A DNA stretch of 22,764 nucleotides from Aureococcus anophagefferens (Eukaryota > Sar > Pelagophyceae > Pelagomonadales > Pelagomonadaceae). This document shows, in pieces, positions 1 to 10,000 of this stretch. The position numbers and the translations under genes are program-made. The notes below the pieces were generated by a model. The model was given only the letters and a program-made list of their open reading frames with translations, did no database searches and was not told where the DNA came from. The stretch spans positions 36,610-59,373 of the forward strand of contig NW_008705589.1 of the NCBI RefSeq assembly GCF_000186865.1, given 5' to 3'. Numbering within the stretch: the first letter of the stretch is position 1; each line of letters starts with the position of its first letter.

Positions 1-2073
1 TCGGCGATCGCCTCGGGAAAATTCGTTGCGCGTGTCGGCGAACCAGGTGCCAAACCATCGAAGAGCAGACACGTATCTAGCACTGATACCATGATAATGA
101 CCGCGTTCTGCAATTTGAGCCTTAAATTTAGCCATCTCATACTTGCTCTCCCCTCGGCTATGAAAGTGGTTCGAGCAATGATGCAGTCGAAAGTTGCCAC
201 CACACGAAGCGTAGCCGCTCGCACTCTACTCAATTTTCTGATCAAACTTCCAACTCTGGAAGCATCCAATATTGACCACGAGGCGACAAAGTTTAGCATC
301 TTCAAGATGACAGAGCAGCTCGGTAGCACTGATGAAGGCCTGACTCGGATTCGGCTCCTCGCACTCTGTCTGCTTTCACAATCTGCGCCTGAACTTATTA
401 CAACGCAAGGTATCCTCCCCCCCCTGGACGCGAGGTCGGCATGTGCTGACCCCCAGTCTGCACTCGCATATGCCCACCTTTGTTGCAACCTCGCAATGTC
501 GCCATCAACGGACAATGCGACAATCGCAAGTCACGCACCAGCCTTGGCACAGCTCCTTGAGATCCCCAACATCAATGGACACTATCGTCTGGAGCTAGCG
601 CGCTGGGTCTATTGTGTGACAAGCAGGATTGATGCTGCAGAGACTCTAATGACCAAAAATATCATGAATATCATATTCGCCCTTGCATCTACCGCCACGC
701 TCATTCCATTCTGCGTCACCGCGCTCTACAATCTGTCCGTAGAGGCCAATGTTCAGGCATCTCTGGTACAACAAGGTGCCATTGAGTTCACTGTCGACCA
801 CTGGGCGATGATGGGTGAATCTGAGCGCCTCCTAGCAGCACTCATGGCCTGTAATCTAGCGTGTGGTGAGGTCAATACGGCAAGAATTGTGAAGTCAGGC
901 GGATCGATGGTCATTTCTTACCTCGCTTCCCCAGACTCTTCACCATTTCAGTGTCGTTGCTGTGCAATAGCACTGCGAAATCTCGTCCGCGTTGCTGCGA
1001 ATCAGCGCCCAATGGCTGCCTCTGGTGCAATAGACACTCTCGTCGCGCTTGCGGCGCTTGACGATCCACTGACAACGCAGCATTGTGCATCTGCGCTTCG
1101 CATCTTTACTTACAACAAGACTACTCGTGAAGTGCTGGTCAAGTCAGGTGCCATATCTGTCATCCTCGCAGACTCCCAGGGAAGTACAGGCACTGGCGAT
1201 GACCTTCAATTGTCTCACTCACTTCTTTGCAAGGTCGAAACAGAGTCTTGGAAAAATGGTAGCAGAAGTGGACAGCAGGAGGGTCGTACCCGGCTCCCGG
1301 CGCCCCCAGTCCTTATTGAAAGCGCACATTTGATCTGCAAGACACCCACGCAATTGCATTTTGGTCTTACAAAATCTGAAGGCTGGAAGATGCCTGCTGA
1401 GATTGAGATGGATGAGCCGGAACTTGACCCCAAGCAACGAGCTGATTCAATGAAGGATGCCGACGATGACTGCCTGCCCAGGTGGTTATTGAACAACGTG
1501 GATGTTGAGTTGGAAACTCAATTATGTGTTTATCCAAAACGAGAGTACGCAGAACCTCGAGGACTCGAACCCAATTGTGACGGTGATGCTTCTTTGGCGC
1601 CAAAGATTCGCACAGATGTTGACCTGCCACTGCCATCACAACTCGAGACACTAGAGGATGAAGGTGAGGGGGGGGCGCGTGCTGATCAAGAAATTGCCAG
1701 AAAAATGGGTGGTATTGAATACCATGAGAATGCAACGCTCTCATCAAAGCAAAGCAACCATATGACTGGCACTGTCTCAAGCCACATATCGACCGGACGT
1801 GTAGCGTCAAAATCTTCCCACGATACAAGTACTTCTCAGATCAAAGGCGATACTGTTCTTTTATCCAGGGAAAGCCCCGGAGGCCACGCCAATGATAGGT
1901 CAGCTGCCTGCTTTGACTCGACTGGCATAGTTCAAGGAAGTGGATGTGAGAATGGAGATGGGAGGCTCCAGCTGCCACGGTTATCTGGCCATCCAGGTGC
2001 TCGCAGCGGGCTATCCAAGGTCGCAGACTCCAGTCTCCGGCGCACCGCCAAGTTTGCACCTCGGGCAATCTAA
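1..2073 (+). CDS. Armadillo-repeat protein, 5' partial
   Basis: The frame is open from base 1 to the TAA at 2071-2073. The first ATG is at 91, but the frame upstream is also open and the text after that ATG already reads like the last helix of an armadillo repeat (AFCNLS). The true start is therefore probably left of the window. Counting from that ATG (660 residues), about residues 1-370 are helical repeats with recurring armadillo signatures such as ALYNLS, ACNLA, IALRNL and LVKSGAI. The remaining 290 residues are polar, rich in acidic residues, Ser and Gly, and probably disordered. Armadillo solenoids usually bind protein partners; no catalytic motif is visible. No intron is needed within the window. 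I cannot assign a named family. The armadillo call is firm, the function is unknown. Confidence 0.75.
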   Translation, partial: SAIASGKFVARVGEPGAKPSKSRHVSSTDTMIMTAFCNLSLKFSHLILALPSAMKVVRAMMQSKVATTRSVAARTLLNFLIKLPTLEASNIDHEATKFSIFKMTEQLGSTDEGLTRIRLLALCLLSQSAPELITTQGILPPLDARSACADPQSALAYAHLCCNLAMSPSTDNATIASHAPALAQLLEIPNINGHYRLELARWVYCVTSRIDAAETLMTKNIMNIIFALASTATLIPFCVTALYNLSVEANVQASLVQQGAIEFTVDHWAMMGESERLLAALMACNLACGEVNTARIVKSGGSMVISYLASPDSSPFQCRCCAIALRNLVRVAANQRPMAASGAIDTLVALAALDDPLTTQHCASALRIFTYNKTTREVLVKSGAISVILADSQGSTGTGDDLQLSHSLLCKVETESWKNGSRSGQQEGRTRLPAPPVLIESAHLICKTPTQLHFGLTKSEGWKMPAEIEMDEPELDPKQRADSMKDADDDCLPRWLLNNVDVELETQLCVYPKREYAEPRGLEPNCDGDASLAPKIRTDVDLPLPSQLETLEDEGEGGARADQEIARKMGGIEYHENATLSSKQSNHMTGTVSSHISTGRVASKSSHDTSTSQIKGDTVLLSRESPGGHANDRSAACFDSTGIVQGSGCENGDGRLQLPRLSGHPGARSGLSKVADSSLRRTAKFAPRAI

Positions 2074-2164
2074 GGGGCTCCTAGCAAACTGCGCCCGCTG
2101 CGCCGGGGCCGCCGCTTTGAGAGCTCGGCGTTGTGCGGGATTGTCTGGCAGCCTTTCACGGCGC

Positions 2165-2207
2165 GCCGGGACCGCCGCAGCCGGGACCGCCGCAGCCGGG
2201 ACCGCCC
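2165..2207. repeat. GC-rich 15-base tandem repeat, about 2.9 copies
   Basis: The unit gccgggaccgccgca occurs at 2165-2179 and 2180-2194 with a partial third copy to 2207. It lies about 90 bases past the armadillo stop codon. It may form structure in the 3' end of that transcript, but no function can be shown. Confidence 0.85.
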
Positions 2208-2793
2208 CAGGGTTCTTTTTTTTAAGTCACCTGGGCAGCGGAGCATTGATTTGCCATTTCTGAAGACGCACGGGGCTTCGTCAAAGAGGCCTCGGTTTAA
2301 TACCCAAAGAGGCCTAATTGACCACAGACCTCGGTTAAATACATTGACCCATATGCACTGCCAGCTAGAGAACATACATTGCTGAGATGTCGAGCGAGAG
2401 GCAGCAGAAGTCGAACACGCCACGGTGGGCGCGTCGCGCGGCGCTGGGGGGCGGGGAACAGAGATCTCAGCTTCTGCGTGTTCCCCCACGAGATGGACTG
2501 AAGTTTCAGGATCTCTGACCCCGAGTTCCTACGACGAACTACCCTCTTTTTCTTCCCCTGTGAACCATAACATGCCCAACGCAGCGTCAGAGATCGTTGG
2601 ATGCTCGAACTCAGTGCACTGAGATCTCGTCCGGCCAATGGGATCAGCGGATTGGATTCCTGGATAGTATATATTTCGCTCTCTACATGCCAGTGCGCCC
2701 TGCCCTACCCTCCTCCGTCCCTGCTGAGGTGGCTGCGCCATCCAAGCGCGGCCCGTCGGCCTTCATTCTGGCACCTTTAGTTGAATTGAGCTC

Positions 2794-2852
2794 AGCCTCT
2801 CTTCAGGCTAGTGGGAAATTAGAAGATACAAAAAGGCCAAGTGGACGGAAAT
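2794..2852 (+). repeat. Dispersed repeat, copy A (3' part of family)
   Basis: This segment matches 11543-11600 in two blocks, ggctagtggga and aggccaagtggacggaaat, separated by a short variable stretch, and both copies begin with agcctctct. It ends about 30 bases upstream of the kinase ATG. The match at 11600 lies about 70 bases upstream of the mastigoneme-like gene. It is either a fragment of a mobile element or a shared 5' flanking element. Confidence 0.75.
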
Positions 2853-2883
2853 ACTTTCGATCCCATCAGGCTAAGCGTCTTAC

Positions 2884-4083
2884 ATGCAGCACGATGTCGA
2901 AGCAGTCGCCCGAAACACCAGAACCAAAGTGAATCAGCGCTGCGGGCGCATAGACGAGCACGTCGAGAAACAGGTGTTGCGTCGGCTCGAATTATGTTAC
3001 CGTCTAGGCAAGGGCGCGTACGGTATGGTATGGAAAGTGATTGAGAAGCGGACACGGCGGGTGGTGGCATTGAAGAAATGCTTCGATGTGTTGGGCCGGT
3101 CAGAGGACGCACAACGCATGTATCGAGAAATAATGTACCTGCAGGCGTTGAGCGCCCACGATAACATCATAAAGATGCAGCACGTAATCCGGGCGGAGAC
3201 GGGGCAGGATATGTACATCACCTTTGATTTCATGCAGGCTGATCTACTCTCAGTAATACTTGCAAACGTCCTGCAGCCAATTCACGTTAAATATGTGGTT
3301 TATCAGCTTCTTAAAGCGTTGAAGTTCATACACAGCGCAGGTATCGTGCACCGAGACGTAAAACCTTCAAACCTTTTGTTGAACTCGGACTGCCATATGA
3401 AAATTTGCGATTTTGGTCTTGCACGGTCTCTTGAACTTGGATCTAATGCAGTCGAAAATCCAAAGCTCACCGAGTATGTTGGCACTCGATGGTATCGTGC
3501 GATCGAGGTCCTACTTGGATCGTCACATTACACTTTTGCTGTGGACATATGGGCAGTCGCTTGCATCTATGCCGAAATGCTCCTACGTCGCCCGCTCTTT
3601 CCCGGCACCTCAGCGGTTGACCAGATTGTAAAGATATTGGCACTTATTGGGAGACCTGGGGCTATTGACATCAACTCAGTAAACAGCGCATACGCTTTTA
3701 CTCTACTTGAGATGCTCCCTGTGCTGCGCCCGGTCTCGTTTGTAGAGACTTTCCCGGATGTTAGTGCAGAGGCGTTGAATTTCATGTCCCAGTGTCTCAA
3801 TTATAGCCCTAGAAAAGGCTGCCGTTGTACTGTGGAGGAAGCTTTGAGGCATCCCTTCATCGCGGAGTTCCACGACCCTGACGATGAGCCCTCGTATGGC
3901 AAAAAGATAGCCCTTGCTCTCGATGACTATCAGTTATTTACGGCACGTGAATATCGAGTGGCCATATATGGCGCCATATTCAAGCGCAAGGTCTCTGCCC
4001 GCAAGCTCGAGCGCGGGCTCATGGCAAATCCTGCCAAGGTCATTCTGATGGAACACGAGGAGACCCTACCAGAGCCCTTTTGA
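2884..4083 (+). CDS. MAPK15/ERK7-like mitogen-activated protein kinase
   Basis: This is an intronless 399-residue Ser/Thr kinase of the CMGC group. Visible motifs in order are a glycine loop GKGAYGMV (42-49), ATP-binding Lys64 in VALKK, catalytic HRD (156-158) in IVHRDVKPSNLLLN, DFG (176-178), a TEY dual-phosphorylation motif (196-198), and subdomain VIII. The N-lobe (FDV..SEDAQRMYREIMYLQ) and the late EYR..IY segment are typical of the ERK7/ERK8/MAPK15 branch, which in other eukaryotes acts at basal bodies and cilia and in autophagy. The long C-terminal tail of animal MAPK15 is missing; only about 70 residues follow the core. Two oddities are AIE at 206-208 where kinases almost always have APE, and Ala in place of Gly in the DxWxxG region. 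The ATG at 2884 is taken as the start; a slightly later start would not affect the domain. Confidence 0.92.
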   Translation: MQHDVEAVARNTRTKVNQRCGRIDEHVEKQVLRRLELCYRLGKGAYGMVWKVIEKRTRRVVALKKCFDVLGRSEDAQRMYREIMYLQALSAHDNIIKMQHVIRAETGQDMYITFDFMQADLLSVILANVLQPIHVKYVVYQLLKALKFIHSAGIVHRDVKPSNLLLNSDCHMKICDFGLARSLELGSNAVENPKLTEYVGTRWYRAIEVLLGSSHYTFAVDIWAVACIYAEMLLRRPLFPGTSAVDQIVKILALIGRPGAIDINSVNSAYAFTLLEMLPVLRPVSFVETFPDVSAEALNFMSQCLNYSPRKGCRCTVEEALRHPFIAEFHDPDDEPSYGKKIALALDDYQLFTAREYRVAIYGAIFKRKVSARKLERGLMANPAKVILMEHEETLPEPF

Positions 4084-4157
4084 TACAGCCCACCGCCGTC
4101 CGACACCACCCCGCCTTCGCGGGGTGGACTAACATTGGCCTTGGTTGGTCTGCGCCA

Positions 4158-4196
4158 CGTCGAGTTAGTGGCGATCCATTAAATTGGAGCTAGGTT
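4158..4196 (+). repeat. 39-base direct repeat, left copy
   Basis: The segment starts cgtcgagttagtggcgat and ends gagctaggtt. It matches 4514-4552 at 32 of 39 positions by eye, without gaps. The pair encloses about 317 bases of GC-rich DNA. Confidence 0.75.
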
Positions 4197-4513
4197 CTGG
4201 ACCGAAAGGTGCTGTCCAATGCTCAGCAGCGTCCAGTTTGGTGATGCGCGCGCGGGCGGACCACACGCCCCGTGCGGGACTCGTTCGACGTCTCGGGCTG
4301 CCTCCAGCGAGTCGGCGCGGCGGACCGCGGTCGCCGCGCGGCGCCCGGGCGGTCGAGCCGTCCTCACCGGTCCGGGACCCGAGCGCGGGCACAATTTGAC
4401 CGGCAGCGAGCACGATCTTGCGCTGGAACACCGACAGCCTCTCAGGCGCCGATTTCAGCGGGATGCTGCCGACCGCCGATTTCGTCGCTGGAGCGGCCCG
4501 ATCTCGACATGAA

Positions 4514-4552
4514 CGTCGAATTAGTGGCGATGCCTTAAAACTGAGCTAGATT
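4514..4552 (+). repeat. 39-base direct repeat, right copy
   Basis: This is the partner of 4158-4196, starting cgtcgaattagtggcgat and ending gagctagatt. Same-orientation copies could be diverged short terminal repeats of a small element or two members of a dispersed family; the sequence alone does not decide. Confidence 0.75.
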
Positions 4553-4856
4553 ATGACGCTATGAACAAGTCCTAAACGGGGCTGCTCCATCGTCGGCCGA
4601 CTTTGATGCGTGCGCACGCTGTCTTCAACATGTAGTTAACTAAACAAGGCCAAAAACAAACTCTGAAAACGAATAACCCAGGGTGATACTTCCCTTCAAG
4701 TAAGCGTTTTGTTGAACATTTAATTACGACTCCCAACCCGAACCGGCGACCCCACACCCTGAAAAGTGTCTCAAACGATACGATTAGCGCGCTAACTAAA
4801 AGCGCGCGCCTGGCGGGGGGGATAATTCAACAATTTTGCCAACATTTCGCTCGGCA

Positions 4857-4955
4857 GCGCGCGGTCGACGGAGGACCCCTATGACCTACTACGGCCGGCG
4901 GCCAGCAATAATAAATAAATACTTCTATGGCCGCGGCCAGCCCTATGGTTGTTTT
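4857..4955 (+). repeat. Dispersed repeat family 2, first copy
   Basis: It aligns end to end with 19226-19321. Shared blocks are gcgc-cggtcgacg, an ATG..C block in the middle, and ttctatggcc...ggttgttt at the right end. Identity is roughly 65-70% by eye with small gaps, so this is an old repeat. Confidence 0.55.
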
Positions 4956-5211
4956 TGGCCTTGAGTAACTTAACTATGAATCCTCCCTGTAAACTACTGA
5001 CGGCACTGCAGAATAATTATTGTCCCGTATTTACACGATGGCTGTCTGCCCAGGCTGAATAAACCGTAAGTGCTCCTTGTTGAGACTCACAATGCTCACG
5101 GTCTTCTACTAGCCCGCCTTGGTCCACGAGGGAGCTTAGTGAGACATACGTCCACCTTCCTCAAACGGGGTTAACTTGAATTTTGATAGCCTTTTTTGGT
5201 AGACTGTCGAA

Positions 5212-6090
5212 ATGGGGTGTACGCCAGCGAAGCTACGTAGCCGTCATTCTTCAGGGGCAAATATCCTGCGTGCAAAAGTGATGCAGATGCTTAAAGCTAA
5301 ACGTGATGAATTAGCCCACGCACCACCAGTGACCTTCTCAAAGATCCTTATGAAGGCAAGCTCCATGAATGCGACTTATAAACGTATAAATGCAGTTTAC
5401 GATTCGCTAGACACCGATAAAAATGGGTAATCGCGGTGTCTGCTCCAGTCGTGCTCCTCATTCTTGCGCTTTAGGTCTCTGGACTTGAAGGAATTACAGA
5501 AAATGATTGATGAACTAGAAATAGGGCATGAGGTTTCTTCAGAAGATCTTCGATCGGTGTTTGAGCTCTGCGATATTGATCACGATGGTACCATCAGCCT
5601 CAAGGAATTCATCGTAACACTGAGCCTTCTCTACCTCCTGCGAGCGGTACCAACGCTCGTCAGTGTGCGATCGGAGGGAAAAGATGTTGCTGGGCTCATC
5701 AAGCCAACTTGCTCAGCGAGAACTCAGGGTCCTGACATGGGTTCCCCGGAACGTGCCACAAAGCAGGTAGATCATCTGAAGCTGGATCAGTCGACGCCCA
5801 GATCCGAATCTGCAAACCAGGATGCATTTCTTGGACGATCAAATGATATCCGTTATCTTGTCCACTGGGTCGTGGCGGCCTACCTCCTCTTTGACACAGA
5901 CTGCACCGGATCCATCTCGAAAGATAATGTCAAACAGATGCAGACTCAAAGAGAGATTGGTGATGGTTCGGATGTTTTCCTCAACGAAGACCGATGGCAG
6001 GAATTAGACTGGGATCACAACGGTGTCGTTGACTTTGAAGAATTTGTATTTGCCTTTTCTGAATGGATTAGGGATTTCGACGACGAATAG
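5212..6090 (+). CDS. Four-EF-hand calcium-binding protein, probably acylated (2 exons)
   Basis: Exons are 5212-5426 and 5475-6090, joined across a 48-nt GT-AG intron (5427-5474) to give 276 residues. The splice rebuilds a perfect first EF-hand loop, DTDKNGSLDLKE (67-78), which is strong evidence for it. The other loops are DIDHDGTISLKE (105-116), DTDCTGSISKDN (212-223) and DWDHNGVVDFEE (250-261). All four keep Asp at position 1; EF3 has Asn instead of Glu at position 12, so it may bind Ca2+ weakly. The protein starts MGC, a consensus for N-myristoylation at Gly2 with possible palmitoylation at Cys3, which would place it at a membrane. A 95-residue linker separates the two EF pairs. It resembles calmodulin- or calcineurin B-like sensors, but no kinase or phosphatase partner domain is attached and the target is unknown. 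Confidence 0.88.
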
Positions 6091-6752
6091 GGGCCTTGAA
6101 GCGCGGCGCTTTGAAGCAGAGCAGGCATCCCACGCTGCATTTGCCAGCTCGCGCTATGCCCCTGGCGCACTGCAAGTGTTGGCTACTAGTAGGTTTCTGC
6201 GGTTGTCGCCATAGCTTTGGTTCGCGTGGGGAAGGGTGCGGCGTTTCTGCGGCACGGTCACGGGTTGCTCTGGGCGGTTGGCTGCGAGTGCTCGGCGTGT
6301 GGTGATTTCGCTCTCTCTCTGCGGATTTGCATCTTACCGCCGTGCCCACCTGCCTCGCAGGGAGGCCGCTCCATATGGCGTGCAATCACGCCGTGGCGAC
6401 GGGTATGTAGATAGCGCGTGGATTGAAGTAGGGCCCTATAGCTCACTACGCTAGCAGTGAGGCGGCGCCCGCCATTCGACTTTGAAATTCGCGCTGGGTA
6501 ACACCGAGACTCAAACCTGTGCAAGCGGCCTCAGCGGGTCGCGCAGCTCTACCGGCGATCCTGAACCATCGACAAGCGTGATTAGCTCGATCGCAGGAAA
6601 TCATAAAGCACGTGCAATTACGTTGGAATGAATGCATCCGCATGAGGGTTTGCATGAAGCTCTAGAGCTCGAACGAGTCGACTCTCAGCACCCCTTTTTG
6701 TTTGTTGTTGATCCGCCTCACGAAATCCCACTTAGGACACCTCGGAGGTAGT

Positions 6753-6781
6753 AACAACAACAACAACAACAACAACAACAA
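6753..6781. repeat. (AAC)n microsatellite
   Basis: This is an uninterrupted run of about nine aac triplets. On the opposite strand it is (GTT)n, lying about 240 bases past the AP-1 gamma stop codon, possibly in that gene's 3' UTR. Confidence 0.95.
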
Positions 6782-6819
6782 GAGCTTCTATGTTTAAGTA
6801 ACTTGTGGCAGCGGCCTGT

Positions 6820-6845
6820 GGCCACCAGTAGCGGCCACCAGTAGC
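6820..6845. repeat. 13-base perfect tandem duplication
   Basis: ggccaccagtagc occurs twice in a row (6820-6832, 6833-6845), with a related gtggc copy partly preceding. It is non-coding as far as I can see. Confidence 0.85.
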
Positions 6846-7019
6846 CGCCGCAGGGCAGTGTGTGGGCCGCAGGGCCTCACGAGGAGCCAGGAGAATTGAT
6901 GGAGCAGCTTCTCCGGGTGTATTGGCTGCTGTAATGGGCTGGAAAAGTGGTTTTATGTTGATCCTTTGCAACTGAAGCGCTGAGTAGGATAAGTGGGACA
7001 AGTAGTAGAAACATACTGA

Positions 7020-10000
7020 TCAGAACCCAGCTGGGAAGGAAGAGACTTGTGCTTGCTCCACAATTTGGCGGCCACCGACCTACATATCATATCAAATATT
7101 TTGGCACTCGGTCATAATCCCAGGACTTGGCACACAACATTGTATTGAATCTTCAGACGCATCATCAGTGGCTTCGATGGAGATGTATTCTTGAGCTAAA
7201 CACAGGCAATAATTGAAACACAGCACCTAGCTTACGTTCCTCACCTTTACGATCTGAGAAACATCACCACGACTGTTAGCAGACACAGAGCCGGCGGTGG
7301 CGGGTTTCATCTCCATGTTAACGTATTTGGGCACTGCCGCTTGGAAAACAAAACGTTCAAAATTGTTGTGCGTGTAGTTGAAAAATTTACAGATGACACT
7401 GGTTTTCGTGTCTAGAGGGTCATCGACCAGATCCATGATGATTGTCAGGCCATCTTTCTCGAAGGCCTTCACTTGAGTAGACGCTCGCTGTGATTGAGAA
7501 GGCAAGGTCTTTTCTTCAGTCATGACTGCATTGTCTATAATCAAGGCAGGGTCTCCACTTATAGGTGCAATGGGCGTTTTGGTGGTAAATATGTCAGTGA
7601 GAAGATCTACATCAGCTGCTTTTGAGCAACCAGCGGTTGAAGTAGCCATTTGGTTCATAATATGTTTTTCTGGTTGAACAACACTGTCGAAAATGCCATC
7701 AAGATCAAGTAGGTCCTTTACTGGAAATGAACGTTCACTTTCCGGGTCATGATGTTTGCGAGGCTGTCTCTGTGCTGCATTCGGCGCGCCATATATTGAT
7801 GCACTATGATCATGTTGCTCGCCTATTACCGACGAGTGGAGGAACATATATCTCTTGAATTTTACCAAGAGTTGCATCGTCTAGAGGCGGCATTCGAGTG
7901 AGAGTATGATCGCAAACCTCTGCCCATCGGGGGTTGAGCATTGATACATACTCGCAGGAGCGCTGATGCAACTCAAGAGAAAGCGACGAGTTGAATTGAC
8001 TATGATCATGCATCTTAACTAATATATATATTAAATGAACAGAAAGTAAATTCTAATGTAAATTCTAACTAGTAGCGCAAAATAATCTCAGCTACGATCA
8101 AGCATCTCAACTAGTTAAAAATAACACTCCACTTGCAAAACACATAACATAGTTGCATTCACAGGAACGACTTCATGAGGCTGATGAATTCAGTCTGCCC
8201 TACGCTCAGTCGATTTGAAAGCTTCATTAATGCAGTGAGCGTGTACGACTTTGTGAGAACTGTGGCAAGGTGCGACTTAAGGACAGTCTCTAATATCCCA
8301 AGTATGTCGGCCACTGTGACTGCTTGAAAAATATCCAAGCTGTCACGATCAAGTTCACAGCTGTGTAAAAGATGGTCTCCGTATTCCCCGATGCACCACA
8401 CAGCTACATGCATGAGAGCAATTTGGACCCGAGGCAATTCATCCCGCAGAAGTCGGAAAAGCTTGTGCGTAGCAAAACTGTGTAGCAGTGGCGACTCAGT
8501 TACATGGGAAACAGTCATACACGCAATACTATCATCACAGTGATTGCCTGCTATTGAAAGCATGGCAATCAATGTTTCGACTTGCCATTTGGATGATGGG
8601 GCAAACCTAACGATAATATGGCTCATAGTCAGAAGTATCAATGCACAGAGTTATCGCCGTTCGACAACATTAGAAACCTGTATTAGTTGGCCTCGCACTT
8701 GCACGCGCAAGGAAGCCCTCACTCTGCACTGGTGTGACTCACGCGACCACAGAGGAGAGCCCTATGTTCTGGCGCTGCAACTACCAAGTAATTGAGCATC
8801 TCGCGGACGAGCTCCTTGACATTATTTGAATTAACTAGCTGATAGGTCAGTTCGAGTGCACGTTGCCGAATGGAAACATCTGGATCCTTCAGGCACTCCA
8901 AGATTGTCGCACCTGCAATATTTTTAGACAGTCAAAAGTCGATTACATCATTTACACTCAACCTACGATGTCGTTGTACAGCGGCGACGTCTTCATTGAC
9001 AACTTTGGTGAGGGAATTGAGAGCAACCTGCACTATCAACCGTCACTATTGTATGCATCTCACGATCGCACATAACGAATATTGTTGTCGCGGTTGAGGA
9101 GAAATCGGCCAAGAATATTGACTGCTAAGACTTTGAGCCCAGACTCTGACTGAATAGCCATGATTGCTTTGACACACTCATACAGGATGGCATTTCCGGC
9201 GTTGCGATTCGTTTCCGTGTTAGTGGCCACCTGTATGTACATGTGATAAAATGCAGTAAAAAGATGCCAACAATGCCTGGGCAAGGACATCGTTCATAGC
9301 TTCACTGGCTTCGTCATCATTTTTTCCTATGAATTACTTGATCGGCCTGCGAATCGACGGCCCGAGCCTACCTAGCATTGCGAGCAGTTGAAGAAGCTTG
9401 ACCTATCAATGGAGCGGCTTGATTAATGCTTCATCAGAAAGCTAGACAACCTGTAGGAACGGATCCGCTATTCCTGCGATATCATGCTCTGGCCTATGCA
9501 TCAGCCCACAGACTAGCAGACGCGCTTATGATGTTTATGAACGCGGCTGCGAACGAATATCCAAGGTTGAGGAGGTTTCGAAGCATTTTCACGAGAGATG
9601 GCACGGTACGATGGAATTTTTTGCTGAGTTTGGGCTGGAGAACTAAGACCTACAGGTGATCCCCAAGTCACCGGACAGAAAGACAAATTGTTTGATTAAT
9701 GGACGGGGCGACCAGCATCAGAAATGAGCTGAACTGCAGTGATCAGGACGCCATGTGAACGGTCTTTGATTAGACCGATGATTCGATCTATATAGTCTTC
9801 CGCGACCTCCGGGATGCGTTTCATGATGCGGATGAGCGCAAGCGCCGCCTTTTTCCGAACGTATGGATTGGAAGATCCGAGTTGTAGCGCGACATCAGCT
9901 GCAAGTACGCGACCCATGTCTGCCTGCAGGTATGGGGCATGGACATAGGTTTATGGACGGAGCGCATACCGTCGCAAGATTTCCCACGGATGTGAGGGCC

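Larger units (their letters stand above)
2074..2883. other. Intergenic spacer between armadillo and kinase genes
   Basis: This 810-bp stretch has no convincing gene. Open frames on both strands are short and show no family signature. It holds a GC-rich 15-base tandem repeat near 2165, two similar AGAGGCCT-containing segments near 2284-2315, and a copy of a dispersed repeat ending about 30 bases before the kinase ATG. The kinase promoter presumably lies here; no TATA-like element stands out. Confidence 0.6.
4084..5211. other. Spacer between kinase and EF-hand genes
   Basis: This 1.1-kb stretch has no supportable gene. About 4200-4510 is GC-rich and the flanks are AT-richer. It contains a pair of 39-base direct repeats (4158, 4514) around the GC-rich part and one copy of a dispersed repeat (4857-4955). 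Open frames in the GC-rich segment exist on both strands and look like a composition effect. Confidence 0.6.
6091..7019. other. Convergent 3' spacer between EF-hand and AP-1 gamma genes
   Basis: Both flanking genes end here, so this 929-bp stretch should hold two 3' UTRs and terminators rather than promoters. It contains an (AAC)n microsatellite, two tandem 13-mers, and otherwise no recognisable gene on either strand. Confidence 0.6.

Noticed and set aside
4165..4538. Overlapping frames in the GC-rich block after the kinase
   Set aside because: They occur on both strands, are Arg/Gly/Pro-rich and match no family.
6732..7001. Minus-strand frame after AP-1 gamma with a poly-Val end
   Set aside because: It lies past the rebuilt stop at 7020 and its tail is the translated (GTT)n microsatellite.
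7227..7877. Stop at 7227 as the end of gamma-adaptin
   Set aside because: The frame there runs into an intron; two further exons (7195-7127, 7079-7020) complete the ear domain with the expected sequence.
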